A stretch of DNA of 64,000 nucleotides from SHZL01 sp963784425 (GTDB taxonomy: Bacteria > Pseudomonadota > Gammaproteobacteria > Xanthomonadales > SZUA-36). The stretch is taken from positions 36,106-100,105 of the forward strand of contig CAWARM010000002.1 in the NCBI GenBank assembly GCA_963784425.1, read 5' to 3'. Positions 44,432-53,108 of this stretch are shown here, piece by piece. Position numbers and translations under genes: made by a program. Under the pieces are notes generated by a model. The model did no database searches, had not been told where the DNA came from, and saw only the letters and a list, made by a program, of their open reading frames with translations. Every line of letters starts with the position of its first letter. Within the stretch, counting starts at the first letter, position 1.

Positions 44432-44601
44432 GCGGCCTGGACCTCGCTACATATCTTTCAATCGGGATAGGGAGATAGATTGTAACCACAATGAAAAAGG
44501 AATGCACCACCCTTTCGCCGTTGTTCTGGCCCGGTTCGGCGTGACTGCTATACTTCTCGCCACCAAAACCCGCAGTCGAAGCACTGTCCCGGAGGAAAGC
44601 C

Positions 44602-45936
44602 TTGGAAGTACTGGTAATGAATGAAGCGATGATTGCTTCCGGCATCGTACTGGCCGTCACTTTCATCGGCATTTTCACTGAAACGCTGCACGGGTTTCAC
44701 CGCGCAAAGTTTTCCATGATGGGCGCGATCCTGATGATCATCGTCGGCCAGTACTATGGCTTCTACGATTCCATGTTGGCGGTCAAGGCGGTGGACTGGA
44801 ATGTCGTCTTCCTGCTCGGTTGCATGATGGCCATCATTTCCATCATGATCCCGACCGGCGGGTTTGAAGCGATGGCGAAGTACATGGCACGGGTCAGCCG
44901 TGGCCACCAGTTCACCCTCCTGGTGTTGCTTGGCACGTCAGTTACCCTGTTATCGATGTTGCTGGACAATGTGACCACGATGGTCATCTTCGGGCCGCTG
45001 ATCATCATGATCGCGCGGTCGATGAAAATCACCCCGATTCCATTTCTGCTCGCCGCAGCGATGCTGAGCAACACTGGCGGCGTGGCCACCCTCGTGGGAG
45101 ACCCGCCCAACCTGATGATCGGTTCCGCCAAGGGCATCGACTTCAACACGTTTTTCTACCACATGGGCGGCCTGGTGTTCGTCGCCTGGCTGGCCACTTT
45201 GCTGTCCTTGCGCGTCCTGTTCCACAAGGAACTGACGGTTAAACCCGAAGGTGTTTTTGACCAGGCAATCGAGTGGCAGGACCGTACCTTGTGGCAAAAA
45301 TGCGTGGCTATCATGGGTGTAATGATCGTGCTGTTCGTGGTTCACCACCAGATCGGCTGGGAACCATGGATGGTTGCCGCCACCGGATTGGCTTTGTTGT
45401 TGTTCGTAGCGCGCGACATAGAAATGGATCACGCCATGGAGGATGTCGAGATTCCACTGCTGATTTTTTTCATTTCCCTGTTCATTTTGGTAGGTGGGGT
45501 GGAGCACAGCGGCTTTCTGCGCTACGTCGGACAATACATTGTGCCCTTCGTAGAACAGGACTTGTTGATCGCGACGCTCGTCCTGCTGTGGGTGTCTGCC
45601 TGCCTGTCTGCAATAATCGATAACATACCCTTCACCGCGGCCATGATCCCCATCCTGCTCGGCATAGAGTCACAGGGCATCCAGATAACACCGCTATGGT
45701 GGGCGCTGGCCGTTGGCGTAGGTATGGGCGGAAACGGCACGCACATCGGCGCAACCGCGAATGTTTATATCGTGACCATATCCGAGCGCCTGGCCAAAAG
45801 AGAAAACGACCCATCCCTGGCCATAACGCCCTGGATGTGGTTCAGTCATGGAACGCCAACCACCATCGCAACGCTAATCACCAGCAGCGTGCTGTTTTAC
45901 TTCTTTTTTGATTTCTTTTCTGTGCCACTGCGCTGA
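44602..45936 (+). CDS. NhaD/ArsB-type (IT superfamily) ion transporter
   Basis: 444 residues from TTG 44602, with GGAGG seven bases before it. About eleven helices in two halves, with paired motifs LDNVTTMVIFGPL / DNIPFTAAMIPIL and NTGGVATLVGDPPNLMIG / GMGGNGTHIGATANV. These are typical of the ArsB/NhaD/CitM superfamily; Na+/H+ antiport is the likeliest role, but arsenite or anion transport cannot be excluded. Confidence 0.88.
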   Translation: MEVLVMNEAMIASGIVLAVTFIGIFTETLHGFHRAKFSMMGAILMIIVGQYYGFYDSMLAVKAVDWNVVFLLGCMMAIISIMIPTGGFEAMAKYMARVSRGHQFTLLVLLGTSVTLLSMLLDNVTTMVIFGPLIIMIARSMKITPIPFLLAAAMLSNTGGVATLVGDPPNLMIGSAKGIDFNTFFYHMGGLVFVAWLATLLSLRVLFHKELTVKPEGVFDQAIEWQDRTLWQKCVAIMGVMIVLFVVHHQIGWEPWMVAATGLALLLFVARDIEMDHAMEDVEIPLLIFFISLFILVGGVEHSGFLRYVGQYIVPFVEQDLLIATLVLLWVSACLSAIIDNIPFTAAMIPILLGIESQGIQITPLWWALAVGVGMGGNGTHIGATANVYIVTISERLAKRENDPSLAITPWMWFSHGTPTTIATLITSSVLFYFFFDFFSVPLR

Positions 45937-45992
45937 GTTTGCCAACAGGCCGCAGACTCGAAGGAGGAAGGGGTCCTCAGTGCGAACCGCCG

Positions 45993-46427
45993 CTAGTAGG
46001 AACCAGCGATGTATTGAGCCAGTTGTCGCACTTCCACTTCTTTTTCTTCCAGCATGTGTTTGACCAGGTCACCGACAGAGATGATGCCTACCATCTCGCC
46101 GCCGTGGGTCACGACCAGGTGCCGGCAACGGCACTCCGTCATGGTTTCCATCGCGCTTTCTGGGGAATCGGCAGTTGTGACGGTGATCAGGGGAGACGAC
46201 ATGACATCCCGCAGCGGGGTATTCGATGAGGATCGCCCTTTCAGAGCAATCTTTCGCAGATAGTCGCGTTCAGTGAAAATGCCTTCGGGTTGCGCACCGT
46301 CCTGGATGATCAGTGCTCCGACATTGGCTTCGGACATCAGGGCTATGGCTTCCAGCACGGTAGCCCCGCCATGCATGGTAAGAACCGCCCTCCCTTTGCG
46401 GTCCAGAATCTCGCGGATCGTGGACAT
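45993..46427 (-). CDS. CBS-domain pair protein
   Basis: 144 residues, two CBS motifs forming one Bateman module: TMHGGATVLEAIALMSEANVGALIIQ, then VMSSPLITVTTADSPESAMETMTECRCRHLVV and GIISVGDLVK. It binds adenosyl nucleotides in many homologues. No fused enzyme or transporter. Its partner is unknown. Confidence 0.9.
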   Translation of the reverse strand: MSTIREILDRKGRAVLTMHGGATVLEAIALMSEANVGALIIQDGAQPEGIFTERDYLRKIALKGRSSSNTPLRDVMSSPLITVTTADSPESAMETMTECRCRHLVVTHGGEMVGIISVGDLVKHMLEEKEVEVRQLAQYIAGSY

Positions 46428-46502
46428 CGCTATTCACCCTGAAATTAATGATCGACCTTCAGTTTATACCTGCGAAGCCAAAATACAACGCCATTGGCCG
46501 AT

Positions 46503-46778
46503 TTATTCGTGCCGTCTGTAGACCACGGTGTATTCCGCATCAATGACCTGTCCCTGCTGTCCAGTTGGCCCCTGCGTTGCGATGTTTGCGGCCGGTTTGC
46601 GTGCCAACCACCATGCGCGAACCCGGAATACGAGGCCAAAGCCGATCAGCACAGCCAGGAGAATGGCAACGACAATCAGGCCGAAAAAGAAGAACCCGAC
46701 CAGGGCCAGGGCAGCAACAAGGGTGGTGAGAAACCGTGAAACCGGGTTCATGGGCGACTGACTGATGTAGTATTTCAT
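46503..46778 (-). CDS. small membrane protein of unknown function
   Basis: 91 residues. A strongly hydrophobic stretch of about 35 residues (LVAALALVGFFFFGLIVVAILLAVLIGFG) makes one long or two short helices, followed by a basic patch and a hydrophilic tail. Its start faces the Rieske gene start with 53 bp between. No family recognised. Confidence 0.6.
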   Translation of the reverse strand: MKYYISQSPMNPVSRFLTTLVAALALVGFFFFGLIVVAILLAVLIGFGLVFRVRAWWLARKPAANIATQGPTGQQGQVIDAEYTVVYRRHE

Positions 46779-46831
46779 GGGTAGAAGCCTACTCCTTTAC
46801 TCAGACATGTGAGCGGAAACAGGGCAAATCA

Positions 46832-47182
46832 ATGCTTCAGTACCTATGCAAAATTGAAGAAATCGGTGAAAACGGCAAGGAGGTTCGCCTCGTGGCGGGT
46901 CCAGTGCCGGGCTACGTCATGGTGTTTTTGCATGCCGGTGCCGTTCACGCCTTTATCAACGCCTGCCCGCATCAGGGCAGGCCCCTGAACTGGGCTCCCG
47001 ACCAGTTTCTGTTCAACCCGGAGCGGCACCTGGTCTGCGCACAACACGGCGCCACTTTTCTTCTGGAATCCGGCGAGTGCATCTCAGGTCCATGCCGGGG
47101 TGCACGCCTGCGGCGGCTTGAGGTCAGGCTGGATGGCAACTCGGTTTGGCTGGACCAGGACCTTGCCAGGGAGCCAACCTAA
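46832..47182 (+). CDS. Rieske [2Fe-2S] ferredoxin-like protein
   Basis: 116 residues, a single Rieske domain. Ligands are visible as CPHQG (Cys45, His47) and CAQHGATF (Cys69, His72). It is an electron carrier like the small ferredoxins of dioxygenase or nitrite-reductase systems, but no such oxygenase lies near it. Soluble; partner unknown. Convergent with the SLC13 gene. Confidence 0.9.
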   Translation: MLQYLCKIEEIGENGKEVRLVAGPVPGYVMVFLHAGAVHAFINACPHQGRPLNWAPDQFLFNPERHLVCAQHGATFLLESGECISGPCRGARLRRLEVRLDGNSVWLDQDLAREPT

Positions 47183-47213
47183 GGAGCGAACCTAAGGAGC
47201 CAAATTAAGCAGT

Positions 47214-49067
47214 TCAGTGAGAACCAAACAACCAGTTCACCATGACTAGCATCACGCTCAGGAATATCAGGCTCATCCCGCTGCCAACACGAACAAAGTC
47301 AGCCACCCGGTAGCCACCGGGGCCCATGATCAGGGCATTGACCTGGTTCGTCGGCAGGATAAAGGCATTGGAGGCTGACAGGGCGATGATCAGTGCATAC
47401 ATCAGCGGGTTGGCACCGGTCGCCAGGGCAATGTTAATGGCAATGGGTACGAGGATGGTGGTGGCTCCCACGTTGGACAGCACCAGGCTGAACATGGTGG
47501 CCAACAGGGCCAGGGAAATCTGTATGGCGATGGCGGGCATATCCCCCAGGGCCACCATGAGCTCCTGCGCAATCCAGGCTGCCGTACCCGTTCGTTCCAT
47601 GGCCTGGCCCAGTGGGATCAGGCTGGCCAGCAGGAACACCGTTTTCCAACTGACCGCGCTGTAGGCTTCATCCATGCTCAGAACCCCTGACAGCACCATG
47701 CCCAAGGCGCCGACCAGCAAGACAATGGCAAGCCGGTAGTCAGTAAAAATACTCAATAATATGGCGATGGCAAAAAACGCCAGTGCATACCCCACTTTCT
47801 GCGGACGTTGTTCTTCTTTGGGAATTTCCGTGGCAACGATGAAATCGCGCTCGCGGCTGACAATGGCCAGGTCCTGCCAGGTGCTGTGCGAAACCAGGCA
47901 ATCGCCAGTTTCCAGCTCGATGTCGCGAATGCCACGGGTCATGACCTCTCCGCGCCGATTAATGGCCAGAACACTGATGCCATATCGTTTGCGCAAGCGT
48001 TCCCGGTTGATGGTTTGACCAATCATGCGGGACCCCGGCGGAATCACCAGCTCAGAAATCCCCGCCCGGCTGGAATTGAACAAACCGCCAAACGTTCGCA
48101 AGCGCGGCTGGACCCTGCATTGGTAATCAATGGCAAACTGCCCCACCAGGTCCCGCGTGCCCATCACACCGAGAATGGTTCCAACCCAGATCATCTCGTC
48201 GGACGGCGGCGCCAGGCGGGGCTCCTCGGTGTTGCGGATCGCCAGCAACATCGGGGCGCCTTCCAGTTTCTCCGCATCGCCGACCCTCATTCCCACCAGC
48301 CGGGAGTCGACCGTAACCAGCAGTTCGAAGATATCACCCTTGATGCCATAAACGTCCGCAAAGTAAGACCTGGTGCGCGCCGGGCCACCAACGGACTTTT
48401 CACGCACCTGGGGCAACAGGAAACGGCCTGCAAAAACGAGGTACAAAATGCCGATCGGGAGCATGACCAGCCCAATGGGCGTTATGTCGAACAGGTGCAG
48501 GATTTTCAGCGTTTCAACGTCCGGCGGGAGGGAGCGGTTAGCATTAAGGATGAGGTCGTTGAGCAGAATCAGCGGCGAGGACCCCACCATGGTCAGGCTG
48601 CTGCCAAGGACCGAGCAAAAAGCCACGGGCATCAACAGGCTGGACAGCGGAATCTTTGTGCGCGCAGCAATACGCGAGGTGACCGGCATGAACAATGCGA
48701 CAGCGGCCACGCTTTGCATAAAGCCGCCAATGAGGCCGATGGTGCCGCACAGCAAAGTAGTTATCCGGTTGGCGGTGGAGCCTCCAACTTTGAGGATCCA
48801 GGCTGCTATGACCAGCATGACCCCGGTGCGGTCCAACCCGGCGCCAAGAATCATCACCGCGATGATGGAAATAACCGCGTTGGACGCAAATCCATTGAAC
48901 AGTTCGGTGGGTGGCACCAGTCCAAGCAAACCCACCACGACCATGACCGCTATGGCGGCTACGTCAACGCGCACCAGTTCAGAAACGAACAACCCTATGG
49001 TGGCACTGAGGACGAGCATCACAAGCATCATGTCGCCGGTAAGTACCAGGCCGGTTTCCGATCCCAT
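47214..49067 (-). CDS. SLC13/DASS-type permease with two TrkA-C (RCK_C) domains
   Basis: 617 residues. Two blocks of helices surround a soluble middle of about 180 residues carrying two RCK_C-like domains (YGIKGDIFELLVTVDSRLVGM and GISELVIPPGSRMIGQTI). The helical halves have SSLTMVGSSPLILLND and SASNAFILPTNQVNALIMGPGGY. This layout is common for sulfate/dicarboxylate or cation permeases. The substrate is not known. Confidence 0.88.
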   Translation of the reverse strand: MGSETGLVLTGDMMLVMLVLSATIGLFVSELVRVDVAAIAVMVVVGLLGLVPPTELFNGFASNAVISIIAVMILGAGLDRTGVMLVIAAWILKVGGSTANRITTLLCGTIGLIGGFMQSVAAVALFMPVTSRIAARTKIPLSSLLMPVAFCSVLGSSLTMVGSSPLILLNDLILNANRSLPPDVETLKILHLFDITPIGLVMLPIGILYLVFAGRFLLPQVREKSVGGPARTRSYFADVYGIKGDIFELLVTVDSRLVGMRVGDAEKLEGAPMLLAIRNTEEPRLAPPSDEMIWVGTILGVMGTRDLVGQFAIDYQCRVQPRLRTFGGLFNSSRAGISELVIPPGSRMIGQTINRERLRKRYGISVLAINRRGEVMTRGIRDIELETGDCLVSHSTWQDLAIVSRERDFIVATEIPKEEQRPQKVGYALAFFAIAILLSIFTDYRLAIVLLVGALGMVLSGVLSMDEAYSAVSWKTVFLLASLIPLGQAMERTGTAAWIAQELMVALGDMPAIAIQISLALLATMFSLVLSNVGATTILVPIAINIALATGANPLMYALIIALSASNAFILPTNQVNALIMGPGGYRVADFVRVGSGMSLIFLSVMLVMVNWLFGSH

Positions 49068-49148
49068 GCTGGATGTGTCCCCCTATAAACCGGTGGTTAA
49101 TGAGCTATCCTAACCCGTGCACTGGTATGAAACCACGCAAGACTGGAA

Positions 49149-49877
49149 TCATCCCCGCTTGCGGAAGATCAGGTCGTACACCTCGTGGCCCAGTTTTCTG
49201 CCCCGGTTCTCATAGCGGGTCACTGCCCGCCAGGCCGGTCTCGGGCAGAAGTCACCGGACACGGAAAGGTTTTCAAACCGGCTGCAGGAAGCCATTACCG
49301 TAAGCATGTGTTCCGCGTACGGGCTCCAGTCGGTCGCCATGTGGAACACTCCGCCAGGCGCAAGTTTGTCCCCCAGCAAGCTCACAAACCCGGGTTGCAC
49401 AATACGCCGCTTGTGATGCCTCTTCTTTGGCCACGGATCCGGAAAATAGAGCCTCACCCCGCCCAGTGAACCGTCCGCAACCCGCAGCCGGAGAAATTCG
49501 ACTGCATCCGCGCAGGCAATGCGGATGTTCTCCAGCGCGTGCTCCTCGATCTTCAACAACAGGTGGCCGACCCCGGGGCGGTGTACTTCCACACCGAGAA
49601 AATTTTCATCCGGCCGGTCGCGCGCCATCTGCCAGGTGGACTCGCCATTGCCAAAGCCAATATCGAGAATGACGGCTCCGGAATTGCCAAATAGCTGGGG
49701 GAAAGCCAGCGGCTCGCCGCTTTCTTCGATGCCGCAGCGCGGCCACAGTTCGGCCAGTGCACGCTTCTGCCCTTCAGTCAGGCGCCCGCCGCGCAGCACG
49801 AAACTGCGCATGGGCCATGGCCGGGCCGCTTCCTGCGCCGCCGGAATCCGTCCGTTGGTCAAAAACCCGTTAGTCAA
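49149..49877 (-). CDS. trmB: tRNA (guanine-N7-)-methyltransferase
   Basis: 242 residues from TTG 49877, whose TTGA overlaps the thiG stop and gives the family's usual length; the frame is open to 50045 inside thiG. SAM-binding LDIGFGNGES and the TrmB signature FPDPWPKKRHHKRRI are intact. It methylates G46 of tRNA. The first codons encode LTNGF-LTNG, a 15-nt tandem duplication. Confidence 0.93.
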   Translation of the reverse strand: MTNGFLTNGRIPAAQEAARPWPMRSFVLRGGRLTEGQKRALAELWPRCGIEESGEPLAFPQLFGNSGAVILDIGFGNGESTWQMARDRPDENFLGVEVHRPGVGHLLLKIEEHALENIRIACADAVEFLRLRVADGSLGGVRLYFPDPWPKKRHHKRRIVQPGFVSLLGDKLAPGGVFHMATDWSPYAEHMLTVMASCSRFENLSVSGDFCPRPAWRAVTRYENRGRKLGHEVYDLIFRKRG

Positions 49878-50686
49878 AAAATGGTGCCGTCCAGAGGCGA
49901 AGAGGCGGACGCATAGCGCTTGCGGGGAATACGCCCCGCGAGAAAGGCTTTCCGTCCTGCTATCACCGCATGTTTCATGGCAGAGGCCATCAGCACCGGG
50001 TTTTGCGCACCGGCAATGGCCGTGTTCATCAACACACCGGCACAACCCAATTCCATGGCCAGCGCAGCATCCGAGGCGGTGCCAACTCCCGCATCGACTA
50101 TGATGGGCACCGTCGCTTCTTCAACAATGCTCAGGATGTTGTAGCGGTTCTGGATGCCCAGGCCCGAGCCTATGGGAGCTGCCAGCGGCATGACGGCCAC
50201 GCAGCCCATTTCGGCCAATAGCCGTGCCACGATAGGGTCATCGTTGGTATACACCATGACCTCAAACCCGTCCTTCACCAGGATCTCGGCGGCAACCAGG
50301 GTCTCGGTGATGTGCGGGAACAGGGTTTTGGCGTCGCCCAGGACCTCCAGTTTCACCAGCGCCTGCCCGTCCAGCAGTTCCCGCGCGAGCTGGCAAGTCC
50401 GGATGGCGTCCCTGGCGTTATAGCAACCGGCCGTGTTGGGCAGAATGGTATAGCGCTCCGGTGGCAGGACATCCAGGAGGTTGGGCTGCCCTGCCTCCTG
50501 CCCGATATTGACCCGGCGGATGGCCACCGTGATGATCTCCGCACCCGCGGCTTCGCTGGCTGCGGCAGTCTGTTCCAGGTCGCGATATTTTCCCGTACCC
50601 GTGAGCAAGCGTGAACGGTAGGACTTGCCGGCAATCACCAGCGGATCCGCCCATGTTTCAACTTTTTGGATTTCAACCTTCTGCAT
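49874..50686 (-). CDS. thiG: thiazole synthase
   Basis: 270 residues from ATG 50686, one base after the thiS stop. TIM-barrel enzyme that builds the thiazole phosphate of thiamine from deoxyxylulose phosphate, ThiS thiocarboxylate and dehydroglycine. The Schiff-base Lys is in ALVKLEVLGD; VDAGVGTASDAALAMELG forms the phosphate site. Cotranscribed with thiS. Confidence 0.95.
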   Translation of the reverse strand: MQKVEIQKVETWADPLVIAGKSYRSRLLTGTGKYRDLEQTAAASEAAGAEIITVAIRRVNIGQEAGQPNLLDVLPPERYTILPNTAGCYNARDAIRTCQLARELLDGQALVKLEVLGDAKTLFPHITETLVAAEILVKDGFEVMVYTNDDPIVARLLAEMGCVAVMPLAAPIGSGLGIQNRYNILSIVEEATVPIIVDAGVGTASDAALAMELGCAGVLMNTAIAGAQNPVLMASAMKHAVIAGRKAFLAGRIPRKRYASASSPLDGTIF

Positions 50687-50687
50687 T

Positions 50688-50891
50688 TCAGCCACCCCCA
50701 ATAGCGCGGACAATTTCAACCCGGTCGCCCGTCTTCAGCAGGCGCTGTTCATACTGGCTACGCGGCACGATTTCAAGGTTGAGTTCCAGCGCAACCCGGC
50801 TCACGCCAGGCAGCTTTTGCCGCATCAACTCGGCAATGGTCATACCTTCGGAAAGGCGTTCTGGCTTCCCGTTCAATGAAATCTCAATCAT
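50688..50891 (-). CDS. thiS: sulfur carrier protein ThiS
   Basis: 67 residues, ubiquitin-like fold, ending in the required Gly-Gly (here GGG; the last two are used). It carries the sulfur for thiazole formation and is directly followed by thiG. Confidence 0.93.
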   Translation of the reverse strand: MIEISLNGKPERLSEGMTIAELMRQKLPGVSRVALELNLEIVPRSQYEQRLLKTGDRVEIVRAIGGG

Positions 50892-51011
50892 CTGGTCATT
50901 GTAACAAGCGTTGCGCCGAAATGGGGGGCTCCTTCCTGAACATGAATCCCGAGCATAAATATTGGCTTCGATAGCTTGAAAAATGACGCATTAAAGCCCA
51001 CTCTGGACACC

Positions 51012-51593
51012 ATGGAAACAGAAAAGGGCAAGGTTCATTCGGGCTACCTCGACCGGCAGATGTTGATTGCCATGCCCGGCATGGTGGATGGCAATTTTGC
51101 GGGTAGTGTCACCCTGCTGTGCCAGCACAATGATGAGGGCGCGATAGGCATCACCATCAACCGTTTGTCGGATTTCTCACTCGGAGAAATTCTTGCCCAG
51201 CTGCACATCGACTGCACCGACAATTCCATCCGCAACCTGCCGGTAGTAGAAGGCGGCCCGGTGGCGCCGGATCGCGGGTTTGTCCTGCATACCCCGCTGG
51301 CGGGGTTTGAATCCAGCCTGCCGGTCAGCAAAGAGATCATGGTCACCACCTCGCGCGATATCCTCACGGCGATCGCCAGTGGCAAAGGACCCGAGAAGTA
51401 CCTCGTGGCGCTCGGCTATTCCGGTTGGGGCGGCGGCCAGCTCGAGGGAGAACTGCGCCAGAACGCCTGGCTTGCCGTCGAAGCAGACAGCAACATCGTG
51501 TTTGACATGCCCCTGCCCAATCGTTTTGATGGCGCGCTCAACCGGCTGGGTATCAAGGTGGACCGGTTGCACGCGGAAGGCGGGCATGCCTGA
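51012..51593 (+). CDS. YqgE/AlgH family protein (UPF0301)
   Basis: 193 residues from ATG 51012; TTG 50976 is in frame but less likely. The family pattern is clear: GYLDRQMLIAMPGMVDGNFAGSVTLLCQHNDEGAIGITINR, then GGPVAPDRGFVLH and LGYSGWGGGQLEGEL. Function is not firmly known. It overlaps ruvX by eight bases, a very conserved gene pair in gammaproteobacteria. Confidence 0.93.
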   Translation: METEKGKVHSGYLDRQMLIAMPGMVDGNFAGSVTLLCQHNDEGAIGITINRLSDFSLGEILAQLHIDCTDNSIRNLPVVEGGPVAPDRGFVLHTPLAGFESSLPVSKEIMVTTSRDILTAIASGKGPEKYLVALGYSGWGGGQLEGELRQNAWLAVEADSNIVFDMPLPNRFDGALNRLGIKVDRLHAEGGHA

Positions 51594-52047
51594 TTCCGCG
51601 CCTCCGCGCGGATACGTTTTCAGTTTTGATTTTGGACTACGCCGCATCGGCATTGCAGTAGGCCAGTCTGCCACGCGCACAGCCAGCGTTCTCGGAACCG
51701 TATCTCATAACGCCAATCCTGACTGGGCTGCCATAGATCGCCTCGTGACAGAGTGGAAGCCACAGCTGTTCGTGGTCGGTCTGCCGCTCAACCTGGAGGG
51801 CGAAGAAACCGGGATGTCGCGCGCCGCGCGGAAGTTTGGGGCGGAACTGGTCAAGCGCTACCAGCAGGAGTGCATCTTCGTCGATGAACGCTTGAGCTCG
51901 CGGGCCGCTGGAGACCGATTTGCCGAGTTGCGCGCCAGCGGCGGCCTCAAACGCAAGCACGCCAGTAAACTGGACGCCATGGCGGCGCAGATTATCCTGG
52001 AAAACTGGTTACAATCACTGCCCGTACAGCAGGCCCAAACAACTTAA
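51586..52047 (+). CDS. ruvX: Holliday junction resolvase-like RuvX (YqgF)
   Basis: 153 residues. RNase H-like fold with FDFGLRRIGIAVGQ, VVGLPLNLEGEETGMS, VDERLSSRAA and a final Asp in KLDAMAAQIIL. In E. coli YqgF takes part in pre-16S rRNA processing. It lies in the yqgE-ruvX-pyrB order. Confidence 0.94.
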   Translation: MPDSAPPRGYVFSFDFGLRRIGIAVGQSATRTASVLGTVSHNANPDWAAIDRLVTEWKPQLFVVGLPLNLEGEETGMSRAARKFGAELVKRYQQECIFVDERLSSRAAGDRFAELRASGGLKRKHASKLDAMAAQIILENWLQSLPVQQAQTT

Positions 52048-52109
52048 GCAGCTTATGTAACCGGGGAAGCAACTTCCGGGAAACCGGGCCAGGGGCAAAA
52101 GGTAAATCC

Positions 52110-53042
52110 ATGAAGGCAGCACTGACTCACTTCACGCATACGGATGACTGCAGCACGGAGCAACTGCACGGCCTTTTACAGTTGGCACAGCGTGTGGCTG
52201 CAGACCCTTCAGCTTATTACCAGAGGCTGAGCGGGCAATTGCTGATCAACCTGTTTTATGAGGCCAGCACCCGCACGCGAGTGTCTTTTGAGGTTGCCGC
52301 CAAGCGCCTGGGAATGCACGTGGTCAATGTCGGCACTGCCGGGAGTTCCATAGAAAAAGGCGAAACCCTGCACGACACGTTTTTTACCCTGCAGGCCATG
52401 CAACCGGACTTCGTCGTGGTGCGCCACCCGGTTGAAGGTACTGCCAGGGATCTCGTGTCCCTGGCTGAGCCCGGCACTCACATCATCAATGCCGGGGATG
52501 GCACTGCCGCCCACCCGACGCAGGCTCTGCTTGATGCCCTGACGCTACAGCAACACTTCGGCGATCTTTCCGGGCTGACCATCGTGATGGCCGGGGACAT
52601 TCGCCATTCGCGCGTGGCCCGCTCCAGCCTGGCCTTGCTGCGGCGCCTCGGGATCAAGGAAATCCGCCTCGCTGCACCGGCCGATTTCCTGCCTGGCGAG
52701 CAGACCGTCGCGCACGATCGGGTGTTCACCGAGTTTGATCAGGCACTTAAAGGGGCCAACGTCATCATGATGCTGCGCATCCAGAAAGAGCGCATCAGCG
52801 GCCTGAACATTCCCGATGCGGGTGATTACCACCGCGACTGGGGACTGACCCCTCAACGCCTGGCACTGGCAGCACCGGAGTGTCGCGTGCTGCATCCCGG
52901 CCCGATCAACCGCGGGGTGGAGATCGCCTCCGAAGTCGCTGATGGTCCGCAGTCGCTGATCCGCCTGCAGGTGCGCAACGGTCTCTACACGCGCATGGCC
53001 TTGCTGCTGGCGCTGTCGGGTGAAAACTGTGCCACATCATGA
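52110..53042 (+). CDS. pyrB: aspartate carbamoyltransferase catalytic chain
   Basis: 310 residues. Carbamoyl-phosphate site STRTR (in FYEASTRTRVSFEVAAKRLG) and HPTQALLDALTLQQHFG are intact; HPGPINRGVEIA near the end is typical of the class often paired with an inactive PyrC-like subunit. No pyrI or pyrC follows. It commits carbamoyl phosphate to pyrimidine synthesis. Confidence 0.96.
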   Translation: MKAALTHFTHTDDCSTEQLHGLLQLAQRVAADPSAYYQRLSGQLLINLFYEASTRTRVSFEVAAKRLGMHVVNVGTAGSSIEKGETLHDTFFTLQAMQPDFVVVRHPVEGTARDLVSLAEPGTHIINAGDGTAAHPTQALLDALTLQQHFGDLSGLTIVMAGDIRHSRVARSSLALLRRLGIKEIRLAAPADFLPGEQTVAHDRVFTEFDQALKGANVIMMLRIQKERISGLNIPDAGDYHRDWGLTPQRLALAAPECRVLHPGPINRGVEIASEVADGPQSLIRLQVRNGLYTRMALLLALSGENCATS

Positions 53043-53108
53043 CCCGGCACCCACCACCGCGTCGCCTGCTAACTCACCCAGTCGCCCCAACTCAGTCTGA
53101 ATAGGCCT

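Noticed and set aside
44432..44601. SAM riboswitch before metK
   Set aside because: The leader after the likely promoter is only about 50 nt with no conserved core.
47808..49088. Plus-strand frame of 426 codons opposite the SLC13 gene
   Set aside because: His/Gln/Asn-rich complement of a membrane protein; no domain and no ribosome site.
50892..51011. TPP riboswitch before thiS
   Set aside because: The gap is only about 120 bp and the conserved CTGAGA and ACCTGATCTGG elements are absent.
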